NCBI RefSeq assembly: GCF_014649655.1
Contig: NZ_BMTL01000017.1
Coordinates: 1-64,000, forward strand
Source of the DNA: Streptomyces humidus
GTDB taxonomy: Bacteria; Actinomycetota; Actinomycetes; Streptomycetales; Streptomycetaceae
DNA: 64,000 bases
Direction of reading: 5' to 3'
Both the position numbers and the translations under genes were made by a program. The first letter of the stretch is position 1. Every line of letters starts with the position of its first letter. Of this stretch, positions 11,037-19,147 are shown piece by piece. Under the pieces are notes generated by a model. The model saw nothing but the letters and a program-made list of their open reading frames with translations, did not search any database and was not told where the DNA came from.

Positions 11037-11696
11037 ATGGGATGTCGCCCCATATTGCCGGAGTTCCGTCAGGGGCGACGTGAACAGTGGGTCCACATGG
11101 ACGAGCTGCACGGACAGGACGAGCTGGGCGGACCGGGCGGACCGGGCGGACTCGGTGAACGGCAGGGACCGGACGGCCCGGGTGGTCCGAGGGACCTGGG
11201 CGACCTCGACCGCCGGATCCTCTCGGCGCTGCGCGCCCGGGGCGCGGACCCGCGCGTCGCCCGCGCCGCGCGCGCCCTGTCCCTGGCGGGCGAGCACGGC
11301 GCGCTGTGGATCGCGGCGGGCGCCGTGGGAGCCGCCGTGGACGGCCCACGCCGCACCGCCTGGCTGCGCGCCACCGCGCTCACCGCCGGCGCGCACATCG
11401 CCGGCACGGTCCTGAAGCGCATCGTCCGCCGCCCGCGCCCCACCCACGTCGAACCCCTGGTGCGCACCGCCGGCCGGCACTCCTTCCCCAGCTCGCACGC
11501 CGCCTCCGCGGCCGCCGCCGCCGTCGCCTTCGGCTCCCTCGGCGCGTACGCCGTCCCCCCGCTGGCCGCCGCGATGTGCCTCTCCCGGCTCGTCGTGGGC
11601 GTCCACTACCCCTCCGACGTGGCGGCCGGCGCGGCCCTGGGCGTCCTCACCGCGCGCCTCGGCGCGCGCCGTCCGAAGGGAGGGCGGCGTGGCTGA
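11037..11696 (+). CDS. PAP2-family membrane phosphatase (phospho-ribosyl lipid phosphatase candidate)
   Basis: A 219-residue protein with all three PAP2 motifs: KRIVRRPRP, SFPSSHAAS, and SRLVVGVHYPSDVAAG, plus about four hydrophobic helices. The family dephosphorylates lipid phosphates. Because the next gene is a UbiA-type phosphoribosyltransferase and dprE1/dprE2 are divergent, I infer the role of mycobacterial Rv3807c: removing the 5-phosphate from decaprenylphosphoryl-5-phosphoribose. The first 60 residues are Gly/Asp-rich and poorly conserved. The start may be ATG 11037 (GGTGA upstream) or ATG 11097. The 3' end overlaps ubiA by 8 bp. Confidence 0.8.
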   Translation: MGCRPILPEFRQGRREQWVHMDELHGQDELGGPGGPGGLGERQGPDGPGGPRDLGDLDRRILSALRARGADPRVARAARALSLAGEHGALWIAAGAVGAAVDGPRRTAWLRATALTAGAHIAGTVLKRIVRRPRPTHVEPLVRTAGRHSFPSSHAASAAAAAVAFGSLGAYAVPPLAAAMCLSRLVVGVHYPSDVAAGAALGVLTARLGARRPKGGRRG

Positions 11697-12639
11697 GACA
11701 CTGCTGCACCGGCAGCGCACCCACCGCCCGCAGCCGCCCCGGCCGCCCGCCCGCCCCGGCAGCCTCCTCGGCGGACTCGTGCGCACCGCCCGCCCGCGGC
11801 AGTGGATCAAGAACGTGCTGGTCGTCGCCGCCCCCGCTGCCGCGGGCCGGCTCTTCGCACCGCACGCCCCCGTCCGACTCGCCCTGGTCTTCGCCCTGTT
11901 CACCGCCTGCTCCGCCGCCGTCTACCTGGTCAACGACGCCCGTGACGCCGAGGCCGACCGCGCCCACCCCGCCAAACGGCACCGCCCGGTCGCCGCCGGA
12001 CAGGTGCCGGCGTCCCTCGCCTACGCCGTCGGCGGCGCCCTCGCGGCCCTCGCGCCGCTCGCCGCGGCCCGGCTGACCACCCCCGCCGTCGCCGTGCTCC
12101 TGGCCGCCTACCTGGCGATGCAACTGGCGTACTGCCTGACCCTGAAGCACGTCCTGGTCCTCGACCTCGTCGTCGTCACGACCGGCTTCCTGATGCGGGC
12201 CACGGCCGGCGGGCTCGCCCTCGGCATCCCCCTGTCCCGCTGGTTCCTGATCACCACCGGGTTCGGCGCGCTGTTCATGGTCGCGGCCAAGCGCTACTCC
12301 GAGGCCGTCCAGATGGCAGGCCGCGCGGGCGCCACGCGCGCCCTGCTCACCGAGTACACCACCGGTTACCTGCGCTTCGTCTGGCAGCTGGCCGCCGGGG
12401 TCGCCGTCCTCGGCTACTGCCTGTGGGCCCTGGAGGACGGCGACGCCGCGCAGACCGGCGTGCTGCCCTGGCGGCAGCTGTCCGTCGTCGCCTTCGTCCT
12501 GGCGGTCCTGCGCTACGCGGTCTTCGCCGACCGGGGCGCCGCCGGAGAGCCCGAGGAGGTCGTCCTCCACGACCGTGCCCTCGCCCTCATCGCCCTGGCC
12601 TGGCTCGCCCTGTACGGGCTCGCGGTGTCCGGCTGTTGA
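11689..12639 (+). CDS. UbiA-family decaprenyl-phosphate phosphoribosyltransferase
   Basis: A 316-residue UbiA-superfamily membrane transferase with about 8-9 hydrophobic segments. The Asp-rich motif NDARDAEADRAHPAKRHRP (about 83-101) and WIKNVLVVAAP near the N-terminus match the DPPR synthase group (mycobacterial Rv3806c), which joins 5-phosphoribosyl diphosphate to a polyprenyl phosphate. It starts at GTG 11689 inside the end of the PAP2 gene, with GGGAGG upstream, so the two are translationally coupled. With the PAP2, DprE1 and DprE2 genes this completes a route from PRPP to a polyprenylphospho-arabinose donor. No arabinosyltransferase is visible in the window. Confidence 0.85.
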   Translation: MAETLLHRQRTHRPQPPRPPARPGSLLGGLVRTARPRQWIKNVLVVAAPAAAGRLFAPHAPVRLALVFALFTACSAAVYLVNDARDAEADRAHPAKRHRPVAAGQVPASLAYAVGGALAALAPLAAARLTTPAVAVLLAAYLAMQLAYCLTLKHVLVLDLVVVTTGFLMRATAGGLALGIPLSRWFLITTGFGALFMVAAKRYSEAVQMAGRAGATRALLTEYTTGYLRFVWQLAAGVAVLGYCLWALEDGDAAQTGVLPWRQLSVVAFVLAVLRYAVFADRGAAGEPEEVVLHDRALALIALAWLALYGLAVSGC

Positions 12640-12709
12640 CCCGCGCCCCGGCCTGCCCGGGGAGCCGGCCCTCGTGCCGTCGGACAGGACCGCGAAGCGG
12701 CCGTCCGCG

Positions 12710-14095
12710 TCAGCGTACGGAGGCCAGCCGGACGACGGTGATGTCGGAGGGGGCGCCCACGCGGGTGGGCGGCCCCCAGGCGCCCGCGCCCCGGGACACG
12801 TACAGCTGGGTGTCGCCGTAGCGTTCCAGGCCCGCGACCGTCGGGTTCGCGGCCTCCGCGAGGAAGTTGCCGGGCCACAGCTGGCCGCCGTGGGTGTGCC
12901 CGGAGAGCTGCAGGTCGACGCCGTGGCGTACGGCGTCGTGGATCTGGACGGGCTGGTGGGCGAGGAGCACGCACGCGCGCGCGGTGTCGCGGTCGCCCAG
13001 GGCCTTGGCGAAGTCGGGGCCCTGGCCCTCGCTCTCGCCCGCGATGTCGTTGACGCCGGCCAGGTCGAACCAGGGCAGCTCGGTGCGGGCGTTCTCCAGC
13101 GGGTCCAGGCCGAGCCGCCGCACCTCCTCGACCCACTGCCCGGCGCCGGAGAAGTACTCGTGGTTGCCGGTCACGAAGTAGCTGCCGTGACGGGCCTTCA
13201 GCCGTGCCAGCGGGGCGGCGGCCGGGCCCAGGTCCTTGACGCTGCCGTCGACGAGGTCGCCGACGACCGCGATCAGGTCGGGCTGGGTCCCGTTGATCGT
13301 GTCGACGACCTTCTGCGCGAAGCCCCGCCCGAGGACCGGGCTCAGGTGGATGTCGCTGACGACGGCGATGCGGTAACCGTGGGCGGCGCGCGGGAGTTTG
13401 GCGAGGGGCACGGTCACCCGCCTGACCCGGGGGCCGCGCAGCACGCCGTAGGTGCCGTACCCGACCGTGCCCACGGCGGCCGCGGCCGCCGCTCCGGCCA
13501 CCACGCGGGAGACGAACAGCCGCCGGGAGGGCTCCGACGTCGTCCCGGAGAGGGACGTCGGAGTCGGCCCGTCAGCCGTCTCCCCGGCCCGCGTCTCCCC
13601 GGCCCGGACCTGCTCGGCCCTCGCCTGCCCGGGCTTCTGCAGTCCGGGCTCGGGCCGTTCGGCGACGGGCTGTTCGGAAACGGGCTGTTCGGGGGTGGGC
13701 TGCCCGGACACGGGCGCTCCCACCGGGAGGGGTGCGGGACGTGCGGGGTCGTCGGGCGCCTCGGCGGTGGCGGCGGCACGGGCACGCCGCTCCAGGAGAC
13801 GGCGCAGCAGCGGCCGTACGGCCTCGCCCGCGAGCACGGCCAGCAGCAGGTAGACCGAGACCGCCAGCCACAGGAAGCCCGGCCAGGCCAGGATCCGCTG
13901 CAGCCAGAACGGCGCGCCGGCGCGTTCGGCGACCAGAGCGCCGATCGCCAGCGCCCAGCCGCCCGCGAGGAGGACCGCGCCGCCGCGGCGCACCCGGCCG
14001 GGCCCGCGGGTCGTGTCGCGGAACAGCCGCAGCCACAGGTACTGGTTGGCGGCGGCCACGAGAGTGAGCGCGAACAGGGCGAAGACGATCACCAC
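12710..14095 (-). CDS. Membrane-anchored calcineurin-like metallophosphoesterase
   Basis: A 461-residue protein. The N-terminal part has about four membrane helices, then comes a disordered linker rich in Pro/Glu/Gln (about 130-190), then a further hydrophobic segment preceded by SRRLFVSR. The phosphoesterase domain carries VVSDIHL, VVGDLVDG, TGNHEY, LAHQP and SGHTHGG, so all metal ligands are present. Catalysis is probably outside the membrane; the substrate is unknown. The start is GTG 14095 (or GTG 14092), two bases after the stop of the upstream SCO4848-like gene, which implies coupled translation. Confidence 0.8.
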   Translation of the reverse strand: MVIVFALFALTLVAAANQYLWLRLFRDTTRGPGRVRRGGAVLLAGGWALAIGALVAERAGAPFWLQRILAWPGFLWLAVSVYLLLAVLAGEAVRPLLRRLLERRARAAATAEAPDDPARPAPLPVGAPVSGQPTPEQPVSEQPVAERPEPGLQKPGQARAEQVRAGETRAGETADGPTPTSLSGTTSEPSRRLFVSRVVAGAAAAAAVGTVGYGTYGVLRGPRVRRVTVPLAKLPRAAHGYRIAVVSDIHLSPVLGRGFAQKVVDTINGTQPDLIAVVGDLVDGSVKDLGPAAAPLARLKARHGSYFVTGNHEYFSGAGQWVEEVRRLGLDPLENARTELPWFDLAGVNDIAGESEGQGPDFAKALGDRDTARACVLLAHQPVQIHDAVRHGVDLQLSGHTHGGQLWPGNFLAEAANPTVAGLERYGDTQLYVSRGAGAWGPPTRVGAPSDITVVRLASVR

Positions 14096-14097
14096 GG

Positions 14098-14337
14098 CTA
14101 TGACGTCCGGCCGAGTGCGCGCAGACCACGCAACCCGATGGCTCCCACGACCGTCCCCAGAAGGAAGGAGACGACGGCGAGCGTGAGGTGCACCCAGAAG
14201 TACGCCGTGGGGTGACCGTCGTCGAAGGCGAGCCCGCTGCCGTCCTTGACCAGGTTCTTGACGAAAGTGATCCAGATGATCCAGCTCCACACCCCGAAGG
14301 CGAGCAGGAACCAGGAAAGGCGGCGGCTGAGCGTCAT
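14098..14337 (-). CDS. SCO4848-family small membrane protein
   Basis: A 79-residue protein with two hydrophobic helices: RRLSWFLLAFGVWSWIIWITFVK near the N-terminus and YFWVHLTLAVVSFLLGTVVGAIG near the C-terminus. It matches the conserved actinobacterial family named after SCO4848; function unknown. The ATG at 14337 is the natural start. It is directly followed by the metallophosphoesterase on the same strand and divergent from the carboxypeptidase gene, so it sits in an envelope-related neighbourhood. Confidence 0.8.
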   Translation of the reverse strand: MTLSRRLSWFLLAFGVWSWIIWITFVKNLVKDGSGLAFDDGHPTAYFWVHLTLAVVSFLLGTVVGAIGLRGLRALGRTS

Positions 14338-14440
14338 GCGTTCAGTATCGCCGCCCCGTGTCCTGTTCCGTGACCGGGGTGGGGAGGGCGGCGGGACTTC
14401 CCGTCGTGCGCCGGGTAATTTCTCCGTCGTGCCCGCACCC

Positions 14441-15790
14441 ATGAATCAGACCGTCAGGCGTGCCCTGCTGGTCACTTCCGCGACCCTCGCGTCCCTCGCG
14501 CTGACCGCGCCCGTCTCGCTCGCCGCGCCGAGTCCGTCGCCGTCGCCGGCGTCGTCCGGTTCGCCGTCCGCACGGGCGTCCGCATCGCCGGCGGGCTCGA
14601 GCCCGGCCAAGTCGACGGCCGGTCCGTCGGTCGCTCCCCCGGCCGGCATGTCGACCGTGGGCGGCACGAGGCTCGGACAGGCCGGGACGCAGGTGGCGCT
14701 CGCGGGCGGTGCGCCGGTGCTGCCCAAGGACCTCACCGCGCGGTCGTGGATCGTCGCGGACGCCGAGTCGGGCGACGTGCTGGCCGCGCACAACGCGCAC
14801 TGGCGGCTGCCCCCGGCGAGCACCATGAAGATGCTCTTCGCCGACACCGTGCTGCCGAGGTTCCCCAGGAGCACCCTGCACAAGGTGGATCCGAAGGACC
14901 TGGCCGGCATGGGGGCCGGTTCCAGCCTCGTCGGGATAAAGGAGGGGGAGGTGTACACGGTCCACGACCTGTGGCTCGGTGTCTTCCTGCGCTCCGGCAA
15001 CGACGCCGTGCACGTGCTGTCGGCGATGAACGGCGGGGTGGCGGCCACCGTCGAGGAGATGAACGAGCACGCAGGGGAGCTCCAGGCACTCGACACGCAC
15101 GTCGTCTCCCCCGACGGCTACGACGCCCCGGGCCAGGTGTCCTCGGCGTACGACCTGACGCTGTTCGCCCGTTCGGGCCTGCAGAAGGCGGACTTCCGGG
15201 AGTACTGCTCGACCGTCTCGGCCAAGTTCCCCGGCGCGACGACGAAGAACAAGAAGGGGAAGATCAGCCGCGGGACGTTCGAGATCCAGAACACCAACCG
15301 GTTGCTGAGCGGCGACTACGACATCACCCAGTACCCGGGCATCGCGGGCGTGAAGAACGGCAACACCACCAACGCGGGCGCCACCTTCACCGGTGTCGCC
15401 GAGCGCAACGGCAAGGTGCTGCTGGTGACGGTCATGAACCCGTCGAAGACGGACCACAACGAGGTCTACAAGGAGGCCGCCAAGCTGCTCGACTGGGGCT
15501 TCCAGGCGACCGGCAAGGTGACGCCGGTGGGCGAGCTGGTCCGGCCGCAGGGTGCGCGGAGCAGCGCGCAGCCCGGCGCGAACCAGTCGTCCTCCGCGGA
15601 GGACGGGCAGGCCGGCGGCGCGGGGAGCGCCTCGCACAAGCCGGTGGCCGGCGCGGTGACCGGCGGCGGCTCCGGCGGGCTGTGGACCGCGCTGGCGGTC
15701 ACCGGCAGCCTGCTGGCGCTGCTCGCGGGCGGCGCGTTCCTGGTCAACCGCCGTTGGCCGCTGCCGGACCTGGTACGACGTCGCCGCTGA
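14441..15790 (+). CDS. D-alanyl-D-alanine carboxypeptidase (peptidase S11, DacA/PBP5-like)
   Basis: A 449-residue penicillin-binding protein that removes the terminal D-Ala from peptidoglycan stem peptides. It has a signal peptide (about 1-29), then a Ser/Pro/Ala-rich linker (30-70). The catalytic motifs are STMK (Ser127, Lys130), SGN (185-187) and KNG (305-307, in place of the usual KTG). A Ser/Gly-rich stalk and a C-terminal membrane helix ending in RRRR anchor it. The ATG at 14441 is chosen because it directly precedes the signal peptide; an in-frame GTG four codons earlier is possible. Its last 47 bp overlap the convergent yihY gene. Confidence 0.9.
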   Translation: MNQTVRRALLVTSATLASLALTAPVSLAAPSPSPSPASSGSPSARASASPAGSSPAKSTAGPSVAPPAGMSTVGGTRLGQAGTQVALAGGAPVLPKDLTARSWIVADAESGDVLAAHNAHWRLPPASTMKMLFADTVLPRFPRSTLHKVDPKDLAGMGAGSSLVGIKEGEVYTVHDLWLGVFLRSGNDAVHVLSAMNGGVAATVEEMNEHAGELQALDTHVVSPDGYDAPGQVSSAYDLTLFARSGLQKADFREYCSTVSAKFPGATTKNKKGKISRGTFEIQNTNRLLSGDYDITQYPGIAGVKNGNTTNAGATFTGVAERNGKVLLVTVMNPSKTDHNEVYKEAAKLLDWGFQATGKVTPVGELVRPQGARSSAQPGANQSSSAEDGQAGGAGSASHKPVAGAVTGGGSGGLWTALAVTGSLLALLAGGAFLVNRRWPLPDLVRRRR

Positions 15791-16661
15791 CGTCGACGTC
15801 CCGGCGGTTCTCGGGCGCGCTGCCCGTCGCCGTCCAGGCGGCGCAGTACAGGACCAGTTTCGAGGTGAAGTTGATCCACAGCAGCAGGGCGATGGGCACG
15901 CCGAACGCGCCGTACATGCTCTTCGCGGCCACGCCCTGCATATAGCCGCTCAGCAGCAGCTTCAGCAGCTCGAAGCCGACGGCGCCGATGAGCGCGGCGA
16001 CGAGGAGCCGGCGCCGGGCCGGTTCGACGCCGGGCAGCAGCGTCAGGACGTACAGCAGCAGGAGGAAGTCGGCGAGGACGGCGACGGAGAACGCGGCGAG
16101 GCGCAGCAGGACGCCGCCCCAGCCGGCCTCGTCGACGCCGAGTTCGCCGGTGATCCAGCCGACCAGCGCCGACGCGACGGTGGAGATGGCGATGGTCAGC
16201 AGCACCGCGCCGCCGAGGCCGACGAGGACGCCCGCGTCCTTGGCCTTGGCGAGGACCGGGTTCTCGTCCTTGTCGGGGCACTCCCACACCGCGCGCAGAC
16301 AGTCCCGCACCTGGCCGACCCAGCCGATGCCGGTTAGCAGCAGGAGCGCACCGGCGATGGAGCCGACGGTGCCGGCGTTCTGGACGAGGCTGTGCACGTC
16401 GAGCTGGTCGGAGATGCCGGGGACCTGGTCGGCGATCTTGTTCTGGAGCCGCCGCTGCTGGGACTCGCTCAGTGTGGCGGCGGCGATGGCCGCGGCCACG
16501 GTGAGCAGCGGGAAGAGGGCGACGAAGCTGACGAAGGTCATGGCGGCCGCCAGCCGCGTCCACTTCACCCGGTCCAGGCGTTCGTACGACCGCCACGCGT
16601 GGGTGGCCATGAGGCGCACGACCCACGGCCCGACGCCGGGAAGCTTTTTCAGCCAGTCCAT
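15744..16661 (-). CDS. YihY/BrkB-family inner-membrane protein
   Basis: A 305-residue protein with about six hydrophobic segments. The family signature RLAAAMTFVSFVALFPLLTV (about 36-55) and the C-terminal YGAFGVPIALLLWINFTS block are typical of YihY/BrkB proteins, once called ribonuclease BN; function is not established. The ATG at 16661 gives the MDWLKKLP N-terminus. The final 47 bp lie antisense to the end of the carboxypeptidase gene, so any transcription past either stop makes complementary RNA. Confidence 0.85.
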   Translation of the reverse strand: MDWLKKLPGVGPWVVRLMATHAWRSYERLDRVKWTRLAAAMTFVSFVALFPLLTVAAAIAAATLSESQQRRLQNKIADQVPGISDQLDVHSLVQNAGTVGSIAGALLLLTGIGWVGQVRDCLRAVWECPDKDENPVLAKAKDAGVLVGLGGAVLLTIAISTVASALVGWITGELGVDEAGWGGVLLRLAAFSVAVLADFLLLLYVLTLLPGVEPARRRLLVAALIGAVGFELLKLLLSGYMQGVAAKSMYGAFGVPIALLLWINFTSKLVLYCAAWTATGSAPENRRDVDVSGDVVPGPAAANGG

Positions 16662-16812
16662 GATCCCACTCTGCCCCGCTCCGCCCGGCTGACGCCGAAG
16701 TCCCGGGTACGGGTACCCCGAAAACGCGGGACACCCGCCCGGCGGGCGGCGGGGGCGGCAACGGCGCGTTCCGTCCCGGCCCGGCGGGGCCCGCCTCCCG
16801 GCCGGGCGTCGC

Positions 16813-18306
16813 TCAGGCGCAGGACTCGGCGTGGGCTTCTGCGTGGGCGGGCAGGGTGACCGTCACCTCGAGGCCCTCGCCGGGCGCGGTGCACACCGTC
16901 ACATCGCCGCCGTGGGCCTCCACCACCCCCTGCACGATCGCCAGCCCGAGCCCGCTGCCGGCGCCGCCGCCGGCCCGGAAGAAGCGGTCGAAGACCCGGG
17001 CGGCGTCCTGCGGTCCCAGCCCCGGCCCCTTGTCCTCGACCGACAGCCGTACGACCCCGTCCACGCGCCGCACGCCGACCCGCACCGGCACGTCGTCGGC
17101 CGTGTGGGTGCGGACGTTGGCCATCAGGTTCCCCAGCACCTGCCGCAGCCCCGACTCGTCGGCCCACACCAGCACCGCCCCGTCCGCCTCCACCGCGACC
17201 GGCCGCCCCGGCTGCTGTGCCCGCAGGTCCTGCGCCGCGTCCCGCGCCAGCCGGCACACGTCGACGTTGCGCAGCCGGAGCTCGGGCTGCTGGTCCAGCC
17301 GGGCCAGGGTGAGCAGTTCGTCGACGAGCCGGCCCATCCGGTCCACCTCGCCGTTCATCCGGTCCCAGGCCCGCCTGCTGCCCCAGTTCTGGATCCCCTC
17401 GACCGGGGGGACCCCCATCTCCGGCTCGCGCAGCATCCCCTGGTCGTACAACTGAAGGTAACCCCGGATCGCGGACAGCGGGGTGCGCAGCTCGTGCGAG
17501 GCGTCGGCGACGAAGCGGCGCAGCTGGGCCGCGCTGCGCTCGCGCGTGAGGTATGCCGTCTCGACCTGGTGGAGCATGGAGTTCAGGGCCAGCCGCAGCT
17601 GCTCGACCTCCTGGGTGGGATGGCAGCTGGAGGGCACCCGGCGGGTGAGATCCCCCTCGGCGATCGCCGTCGACGTCTCCACCATGTCCTCCAGCGGCCG
17701 CATCCGCCGCCGCACGCTGAACAGCGTCAGACAGGCGAGCAGGGCCAGCAGCAGGGTGCCCACGGCGAGGTCGAGCCGCAGGGCCTTCGCGATGCCCCGG
17801 TGGAGTGCGTCCGTCGAGGTCGCCAGCAGGATGTACGTGCCGTCGGGCAGCCGGGTCGCCGTCACCCGGTACGCCGCCCCGCGCACGGTCACGTCGTGCG
17901 GGTCGGAGTCACGGGTGAGCGCGCCGGGGTCCGTGACGGCCTGTGCGAGCCCCAGCTGGGCCTCGGTCGGCTTGACGCCGAAGAGGGGTACCGCCTCGCC
18001 CCGGCGGTCCACGGCGGTGAACACCGTGTCCGGGGTGGGCCGGTCGGCGGAGTCCTCGGGCGCCAGCCGGTCGCGGACGAAGGACAGCACGCTGAGCGAG
18101 TCGATCTGGCGCAGGGTGAGCTGCGTACTCCCCAGCGAGGTGCGCGTCTTGGTCAGCTCGGAGTCGATCTGGCTCAGCAGGTAGTGCCGCATCGCCATGA
18201 GGCTGACGGCGGTGGCGGCGGCGATGCCGAGCGCCAGCAGCGCCACGTTGGCCGCCGTCAGCTTGGCCCGCAGCGAGTGGATGCCGTGCCGGTGCGCCCG
18301 CCTCAT
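16813..18306 (-). CDS. Sensor histidine kinase
   Basis: A 497-residue class I kinase. An N-terminal TM helix (about 17-38), an extracytoplasmic sensor region (about 40-175), a second TM (about 178-198) and a HAMP domain are followed by the H-box FVADASHELRTPLSAI (His271). The catalytic domain has an N-box (GNLMANVRTHT), DKGPGLG, RFFRA and GSGLGLAI. A 20-residue insert rich in Gly/Pro/Glu follows the H-box helix. The start codon ATG overlaps the response regulator stop (ATGA), so the two are co-translated. The signal is unknown; a divergent MMPL exporter is a possible target. Confidence 0.9.
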   Translation of the reverse strand: MRRAHRHGIHSLRAKLTAANVALLALGIAAATAVSLMAMRHYLLSQIDSELTKTRTSLGSTQLTLRQIDSLSVLSFVRDRLAPEDSADRPTPDTVFTAVDRRGEAVPLFGVKPTEAQLGLAQAVTDPGALTRDSDPHDVTVRGAAYRVTATRLPDGTYILLATSTDALHRGIAKALRLDLAVGTLLLALLACLTLFSVRRRMRPLEDMVETSTAIAEGDLTRRVPSSCHPTQEVEQLRLALNSMLHQVETAYLTRERSAAQLRRFVADASHELRTPLSAIRGYLQLYDQGMLREPEMGVPPVEGIQNWGSRRAWDRMNGEVDRMGRLVDELLTLARLDQQPELRLRNVDVCRLARDAAQDLRAQQPGRPVAVEADGAVLVWADESGLRQVLGNLMANVRTHTADDVPVRVGVRRVDGVVRLSVEDKGPGLGPQDAARVFDRFFRAGGGAGSGLGLAIVQGVVEAHGGDVTVCTAPGEGLEVTVTLPAHAEAHAESCA

Positions 18307-18992
18307 GCCAGCCCGTATCCCACGCCCCGCCGGGTGGTGATCACCGGCGGCCCCAGGACGTCCAGCTTGCGGCGCAGATAGCTGATGTAGGTCTCGACGA
18401 CCGTCGACTCCGGCGGGGTGTGCTCGTACTGCCAGACGTGGCGCAGGAGTTGCTCCTTGGGCACGACCCGGCCGCCGTTGCGCACCAGGAAGCGCAGCAG
18501 CGCGTACTCGGTGGGCGTGAGCTCGACCGAGCGGCCCGCGCGGTGCACGCTGTACGTCGTCTCGTCCAGCTCCAGATCGCCGTACCGCAGCGGCGGCCGC
18601 TGGGGGAGGACGTCGGCGGGCCGGGTGCGGCGCAGGACGGCGGTGATCCTCGCGACCACCACGTCGATGTCGAACGGCTTGGTGATGTAGTCGTCGCCGA
18701 AGCCGAGCGCCCCGACGATCTCGGCGGGCGCGTCCCGCGCGGTGAGGAACACCAGCGCCAGGTCGGGCCTGCGCACGCGCAGTTCACGCCCCAGTGCGCG
18801 CCCGTCGCCGTCGGGCAGCATCACGTCGAGCAGCGCCACGTCGGGCCTGGTGCGCTCGGCGAGCGTGAGGGCCTCGCGGACGCCGCCCGCGATCATCACC
18901 TCGAAGCGGTGGTAGCGCAGGGCGATGGCGAGGACGTCCGCGATACTCGGTTCGTCCTCCACGACCAGCACGGTGCCGGAGGCCTTCGTCAT
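18303..18992 (-). CDS. OmpR-family response regulator
   Basis: A 229-residue protein with a receiver domain (VVEDEP, phospho-acceptor Asp56 in LLDVMLPDG, Lys in ITKPFD) and a winged-helix DNA-binding domain (ELTPTEYALLRFLVRN, YISYLRRKLD, TRRGVGYGL). It is paired with the downstream kinase through an ATGA overlap. The start is ATG 18992 (MTKASGTVLVVEDEP); the longer upstream frame lacks family similarity. The divergent MMPL gene starts 155 bp away, so the shared intergenic region is a likely target. Confidence 0.9.
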   Translation of the reverse strand: MTKASGTVLVVEDEPSIADVLAIALRYHRFEVMIAGGVREALTLAERTRPDVALLDVMLPDGDGRALGRELRVRRPDLALVFLTARDAPAEIVGALGFGDDYITKPFDIDVVVARITAVLRRTRPADVLPQRPPLRYGDLELDETTYSVHRAGRSVELTPTEYALLRFLVRNGGRVVPKEQLLRHVWQYEHTPPESTVVETYISYLRRKLDVLGPPVITTRRGVGYGLA

Positions 18993-19147
18993 GCCCCCAG
19001 TATCGGCGGGGTCCGCGGGCTTCGGGGCCGGTTCGTGCTTTGGAGTTCCTTGAGAGTCACGGCCGTCGCCGTGCCGGTCCGCCCTGCGCGGCCGATCCTG
19101 GTACCCGGGACCTGGGGGACCTTCGATCTGTGTGAGGAGTTGCGAAC

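Noticed and set aside
14246-14440. Extended N-terminus of the D-Ala-D-Ala carboxypeptidase
   Set aside because: It would bury the signal peptide 65 residues inside the protein and overlaps the SCO4848-like gene; ATG 14441 starts the signal peptide directly.
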